Positions 59,301 through 60,968 of a stretch of DNA of 60,968 nucleotides are shown here, piece by piece. The DNA lies in IMG/VR virus record IMGVR_UViG_3300010296_000008, positions 1 to 60,968 of that record. One strand, 5' to 3'. The DNA is from a virus. The position numbers were made by a program, and so were the translations under genes. The notes below the pieces were generated by a model. It did no database searches and was not told where the DNA came from. It was given only the letters and a program-made list of their open reading frames with translations. Position 1 is the first letter of the stretch. Every line of letters starts with the position of its first letter.

Positions 59301-60507
59301 ACCAACAGTTGTTGGATCATCTGTAGTCAATTCAACTATTCAAATTGGTGGAACTCAGAGTGGTAATGCTACCGATGGTATCTTTGGACTTGATGTTGTT
59401 CAGTCTGAGTCTACAGATATCTTCGTTGGATATGCTGGCACCACATATGACACTACTGGTGCAACAGTGCGTGGTATGTATGGTGTTGTGGAATATAATG
59501 CATTGACAGTTCAAGCATCTGCTGGGGATGGTTGGGCATATATTACTGGCGACGATTTGAGATTGTCGTCATTCAGCTTCTGTAAAGGTGTTGATGGTTT
59601 CATCAAAGGTACCACTTCTGATGTTGGTATGAAGTTTGCTGTTGGTGGTGATGAAACTCAGGCTGGTGATACTAATGGTGTTGTGATTATTGCCAATGTT
59701 GAAAAAAGCGGTGGAACTAAAACAACCAGTGATGCACCAGTTTCTACTACTCAGTTTATTATCAATAATGGTAATGGTGCTGATATTGTTAGAGATCTGA
59801 GATGGGGATTTGCTGAAACTCCTGGAATTCAGAAGTATACTTGGAATTCTGGTACTTCTACACGTATCGACTACAGACCCAGCGCATCGGTTGTTGACAC
59901 TGATGCAATCAATACTTTCTACTCTCAGGGTTCTTATGAAGATAGATTGTATGTTGTCGCATCTGTGACAAACCAATTCTCTCAGATTGATAGCTATGTG
60001 ATAGAAGTCACCTCTGCATCTCTACCTGATAGAACTGGTGGTAATTTCAGAACTCCTGATGCTGCTAACCTCACACGTGCGGGTAAGATCAGCACATCTG
60101 GCATCACTCAACCAGCTGGCGTCTGTGTGCTTGGACCTAATTACGGAACGATAATGATTTCCTCCACATCTGCCAACTCTGGTTCACCTAATGATCGTCA
60201 ATTGTTGACAGCTAAAGTTCCTCTTGATATGTCTAAGAAAAATAGTGCATATACTGAGGTTGGATCGCAGTTTGTATATTGGGATGAACCCGATTTCTCC
60301 TTGAGTATCACTGCTAAATCTATATTCTCCATTGAGCTTGATCAGTTGAGTACGTTATCGTACTATGATGGATCTCGATTCTATTGGGGTATTACTGGTG
60401 CTATTCCTGGTTGGAGCACATATGCTGGCAACGCTTATTCCAATGTCGATAACGTTGGGTCTTTTGTTGTTCGTACGAAGGACTTGCAGCAGTACAAGCA
60501 GTCGTGA
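56308..60507 (+). CDS. Large beta-propeller-like tail protein
   Basis: 1,399 residues. After a short Gly-rich head (MMSSGGGGNFYTIAESKR) the protein repeats a layout of strand-rich units of the kind GEVYTLNGERN, VYPCALACNTNDNSIFVCLM, NIVIDYDNELFYILVAGNAT, DVCVDEVGNIYAVGWTAD, FGCGYVTCYDKDLVYQWDYQYV, CCAVTCDTANTAKLFVGGHYTRT. These resemble SBBP-type or other beta-propeller repeats used as surface-binding modules. It ends the adhesion gene block, so a distal fibre with receptor-binding function is plausible but not shown. The number of blades cannot be counted safely by eye. Confidence 0.6.
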   Translation: MPLFAAKGMMSSGGGGNFYTIAESKRTTLDNSSYRQPTGMFDVATSSSGEVYTLNGERNILTGLYNAVIAKIGAIGAISWQYTLSAAKNVYPCALACNTNDNSIFVCLMETTIENGANNYNMKRFNYANTGWNDSTNDAVYHFIKFSSSGTRVWENIWNSSNPISYPAAINRINSTGIIQHANVFENREESASSFRMHLTGAPDLKITKTASHRGQTFSGTAPYLATNSAVEGPTNTLNTDIHRTLDTDFTGENSVEAYALDGPAFGGRPQSTSNIVIDYDNELFYILVAGNATAADMSQSRSTMQAIQIPFSGVSVQAKELVYPGGWDQNAKISLDRAGDLLVPWTGTNKEENYLGAAYSPTNYNFFDTGSSANNIYTGNTGTFLRIDWNANDYDLTYYSKTDTAPCKICKVEPEPLAEGTLYEYVTSAGLTPTPGATLGGRTADRQNSSALVPPQMGRYSNFVQLHKKNIASNALDWVRTFFAVPRASTRDMNNYFNNGSVSDKIGGVHTADIHVSDSKVFANGIYYIGNVLLPNEGPNVDVKNAGVYDTTLSYIGFIAKVKFDGTVDYIREIRALKTIDNANTPTSKPKYLYEPQDDGGVLLDSINFDAFNNMIVTARNVSEQYKGTTGNFIDNVIFKLPHNGDLIGPILIEDAYNQVTKRFSYTPASTVRCWEEVTRDTTITNSGNIERYKLLRCCALWNTGSSNVDPTILGGVSTQAGYNNWMAAGTRMVTLDTGTYSGRFLWQAPTTALQLDPTTNRQFDRASRRGSSSIFLQTYEETDSASRIEAIKSCPGYVYANQEVNTDNAKIDFDVASALGVIPKSTAEGDILDAHEIEGQEHPNALITISQYWDGDLGLRQQLLTRHSPTGGVEARLYDTGHNTYPKDVCVDEVGNIYAVGWTADTLGGNAFGCGYVTCYDKDLVYQWDYQYVITNAAALDDAAPNFQIHCCAVTCDTANTAKLFVGGHYTRTLTGTNTQVGAISCIPLSLSGSGAPTVVGSSVVNSTIQIGGTQSGNATDGIFGLDVVQSESTDIFVGYAGTTYDTTGATVRGMYGVVEYNALTVQASAGDGWAYITGDDLRLSSFSFCKGVDGFIKGTTSDVGMKFAVGGDETQAGDTNGVVIIANVEKSGGTKTTSDAPVSTTQFIINNGNGADIVRDLRWGFAETPGIQKYTWNSGTSTRIDYRPSASVVDTDAINTFYSQGSYEDRLYVVASVTNQFSQIDSYVIEVTSASLPDRTGGNFRTPDAANLTRAGKISTSGITQPAGVCVLGPNYGTIMISSTSANSGSPNDRQLLTAKVPLDMSKKNSAYTEVGSQFVYWDEPDFSLSITAKSIFSIELDQLSTLSYYDGSRFYWGITGAIPGWSTYAGNAYSNVDNVGSFVVRTKDLQQYKQS

Positions 60508-60534
60508 TATAATGTGTCCGTTGTTGCAACGACT
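60500..60534 (+). promoter_or_regulatory. Extended -10 promoter inside an inverted repeat
   Basis: TGA-TATAAT (60505-60513) lies in the loop of a perfect 6-bp inverted repeat, AGTCGT (60500-60505) and ACGACT (60529-60534), with a smaller GTTG-TTG-CAAC hairpin inside (60520-60530). There is no clear -35. It precedes the gene at 60537. Confidence 0.5.
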
Positions 60535-60536
60535 CA

Positions 60537-60797
60537 ATGGGCGCTCACTCGATTCCCAATTTTGACCGAGATCCAGTTTTTGAACTGAATAAACCACGTG
60601 ATGTGTCACTGACACTAGAAGAACGTGGTTATTTGAAGGAAATGATCCTAACATATAAGAATATGTTCAGTGAGCAAATGACTTCAATGAAGTTTGGTCG
60701 ATCTACTGATATGCAGAAAGCGCAAGCTTATCGTGAGAAGCAACTATTCTATGCTTCCTGCATTATGGAGAAACTGAAACTCGCTGACAGTTATTAA
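60537..60797 (+). CDS. Small soluble protein of unknown function
   Basis: 86 residues, charged and helical in the second half (LTLEERGYLKEMILTYKNMFSEQMTSMKFGRSTDMQKAQAYREKQLFYASCIMEKLKLADSY in part). The predicted transcription start (about 60520) leaves a short leader without a Shine-Dalgarno, so translation may be weak or start from a longer transcript. It is followed after nine bases by a strong terminator, making it a one-gene unit with its own promoter. I do not recognise the family. Confidence 0.6.
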   Translation: MGAHSIPNFDRDPVFELNKPRDVSLTLEERGYLKEMILTYKNMFSEQMTSMKFGRSTDMQKAQAYREKQLFYASCIMEKLKLADSY

Positions 60798-60806
60798 ACT
60801 GTCCAC

Positions 60807-60831
60807 CACCCTCCACGAGGAGGGTGTTTTT
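60807..60831 (+). terminator. Intrinsic terminator
   Basis: Perfect 8-bp stem CACCCTCC (60807-60814) with GGAGGGTG (60819-60826), loop ACGA, followed by five T residues. The T-run ends three bases before a TATAAT box. Confidence 0.9.
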
Positions 60832-60834
60832 GTG

Positions 60835-60840
60835 TATAAT
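60835..60840 (+). promoter_or_regulatory. TATAAT promoter box directly after the terminator
   Basis: Perfect TATAAT with no good -35 (TCCACG at 17-base spacing, inside the hairpin). This is the same terminator-then-promoter layout as at 1899-1933. It would restart transcription for the gene entering the right edge. Confidence 0.45.
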
Positions 60841-60861
60841 ACATTCATTCGCGATGCACCT

Positions 60862-60968
60862 GTGACCCAAGGCACTCTTCCTCCCCGCCATACGCTCAGC
60901 GTTAAGGATGCTGCAGCGCTCGAACCATTCTATCGCGCCCAGCGCCCTCACGGTGACGTTCTGACGTG
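60862..60968 (+). CDS. Partial ORF at the right edge
   Basis: Open to the end of the window. In the frame of the GTG at 60862 the product begins VTQGTLPPRHTLSVKDAAALEPFYRAQRPHGDVLT, with the helical LSVKDAAALEPFYRAQ pattern of a real protein. The frame is also open upstream to a GTG at 60832, but the TATAAT box lies inside that stretch, so the start is uncertain. Family unknown. Confidence 0.4.
   Translation, partial: MTQGTLPPRHTLSVKDAAALEPFYRAQRPHGDVLT

Noticed and set aside
1-60968. CRISPR array, insertion sequence, inteins or homing endonucleases
   Set aside because: No regularly spaced repeats, transposase signatures, terminal inverted repeats or LAGLIDADG, HNH or GIY-YIG motifs were noticed in the window.

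Overview
The window is a piece of a T4-like (myovirus) cyanophage genome, most likely infecting marine Synechococcus or Prochlorococcus. The evidence is the C-terminus of the photosystem II D2 protein (psbD) at the left edge, a full set of T4-type genes (gp32, gp53, gp48-like, gp4, gp26, a gp29-type tape measure, gp27-like hub, gp5), cyanophage auxiliary genes (phoH, thyX, glutaredoxin, several 2OG-Fe(II) oxygenases), six tRNAs, and two promoter classes: host-type sigma70 promoters and T4-type late boxes (NATAAATA or CTAAATA).

Left part (1-9.9 kb, + strand): dense, overlapping metabolic and regulatory genes. psbD tail, glutaredoxin, many small cyanophage-conserved ORFs (three of them under 60 codons), two tandem 2OG-Fe oxygenase paralogues, thyX, a third oxygenase, phoH, a PD-(D/E)XK exonuclease, a gp33-like late-transcription factor, a DUF1825 protein, a tRNA array (Tyr, Ser, Asp, Thr) and gp32.

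9.9-13.9 kb is the only minus-strand block: gp4, an unknown, a gp48-like tube cap and an enlarged gp53. It meets gp32 tail to tail with the two stop codons fused as TGATCA, and it shares an interlocked pair of late promoters with the rightward hub operon.

13.9-24.9 kb (+): the hub and spike operon, in the order tube-fold protein, gp26, a 60-codon gp51-position ORF, a 1,089-aa tape measure with an M23 peptidase domain, a gp27-like hub protein, gp5 without a lysozyme domain, and the beta-helix spike as a separate gene. A classical T TTT TTC slippery heptamer sits two codons before the gp26 stop, in the right register to fuse gp26 to the 60-codon ORF. This would be a lambda G/GT-like arrangement in a T4-type phage.

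24.9-28.8 kb: small genes, tRNA-Leu, tRNA-Asn, a fourth oxygenase, an unrecognised 389-aa gene behind a perfect-consensus host promoter, and a degenerate glutaredoxin.

28.8-60.5 kb: virion adhesion genes. They comprise a VrlC-like 2,160-aa protein, three consecutive tail-collar proteins (one with Ig repeats and DUF4214), two more oxygenases around a tail-fibre-chaperone-like gene, a giant 3,228-aa protein, and five further fibre or propeller-like proteins. The giant protein combines a subtilisin triad, YHYH domains and four cupredoxin-like domains with complete H/C/H/M type-1 copper ligand sets.

The strongest leads are the gp26 frameshift, the protease plus blue-copper tail protein, six oxygenases in 41 kb, and the fusion of every host-type promoter candidate with an inverted repeat or terminator. 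All functions come from reading motifs by eye; no searches were run.
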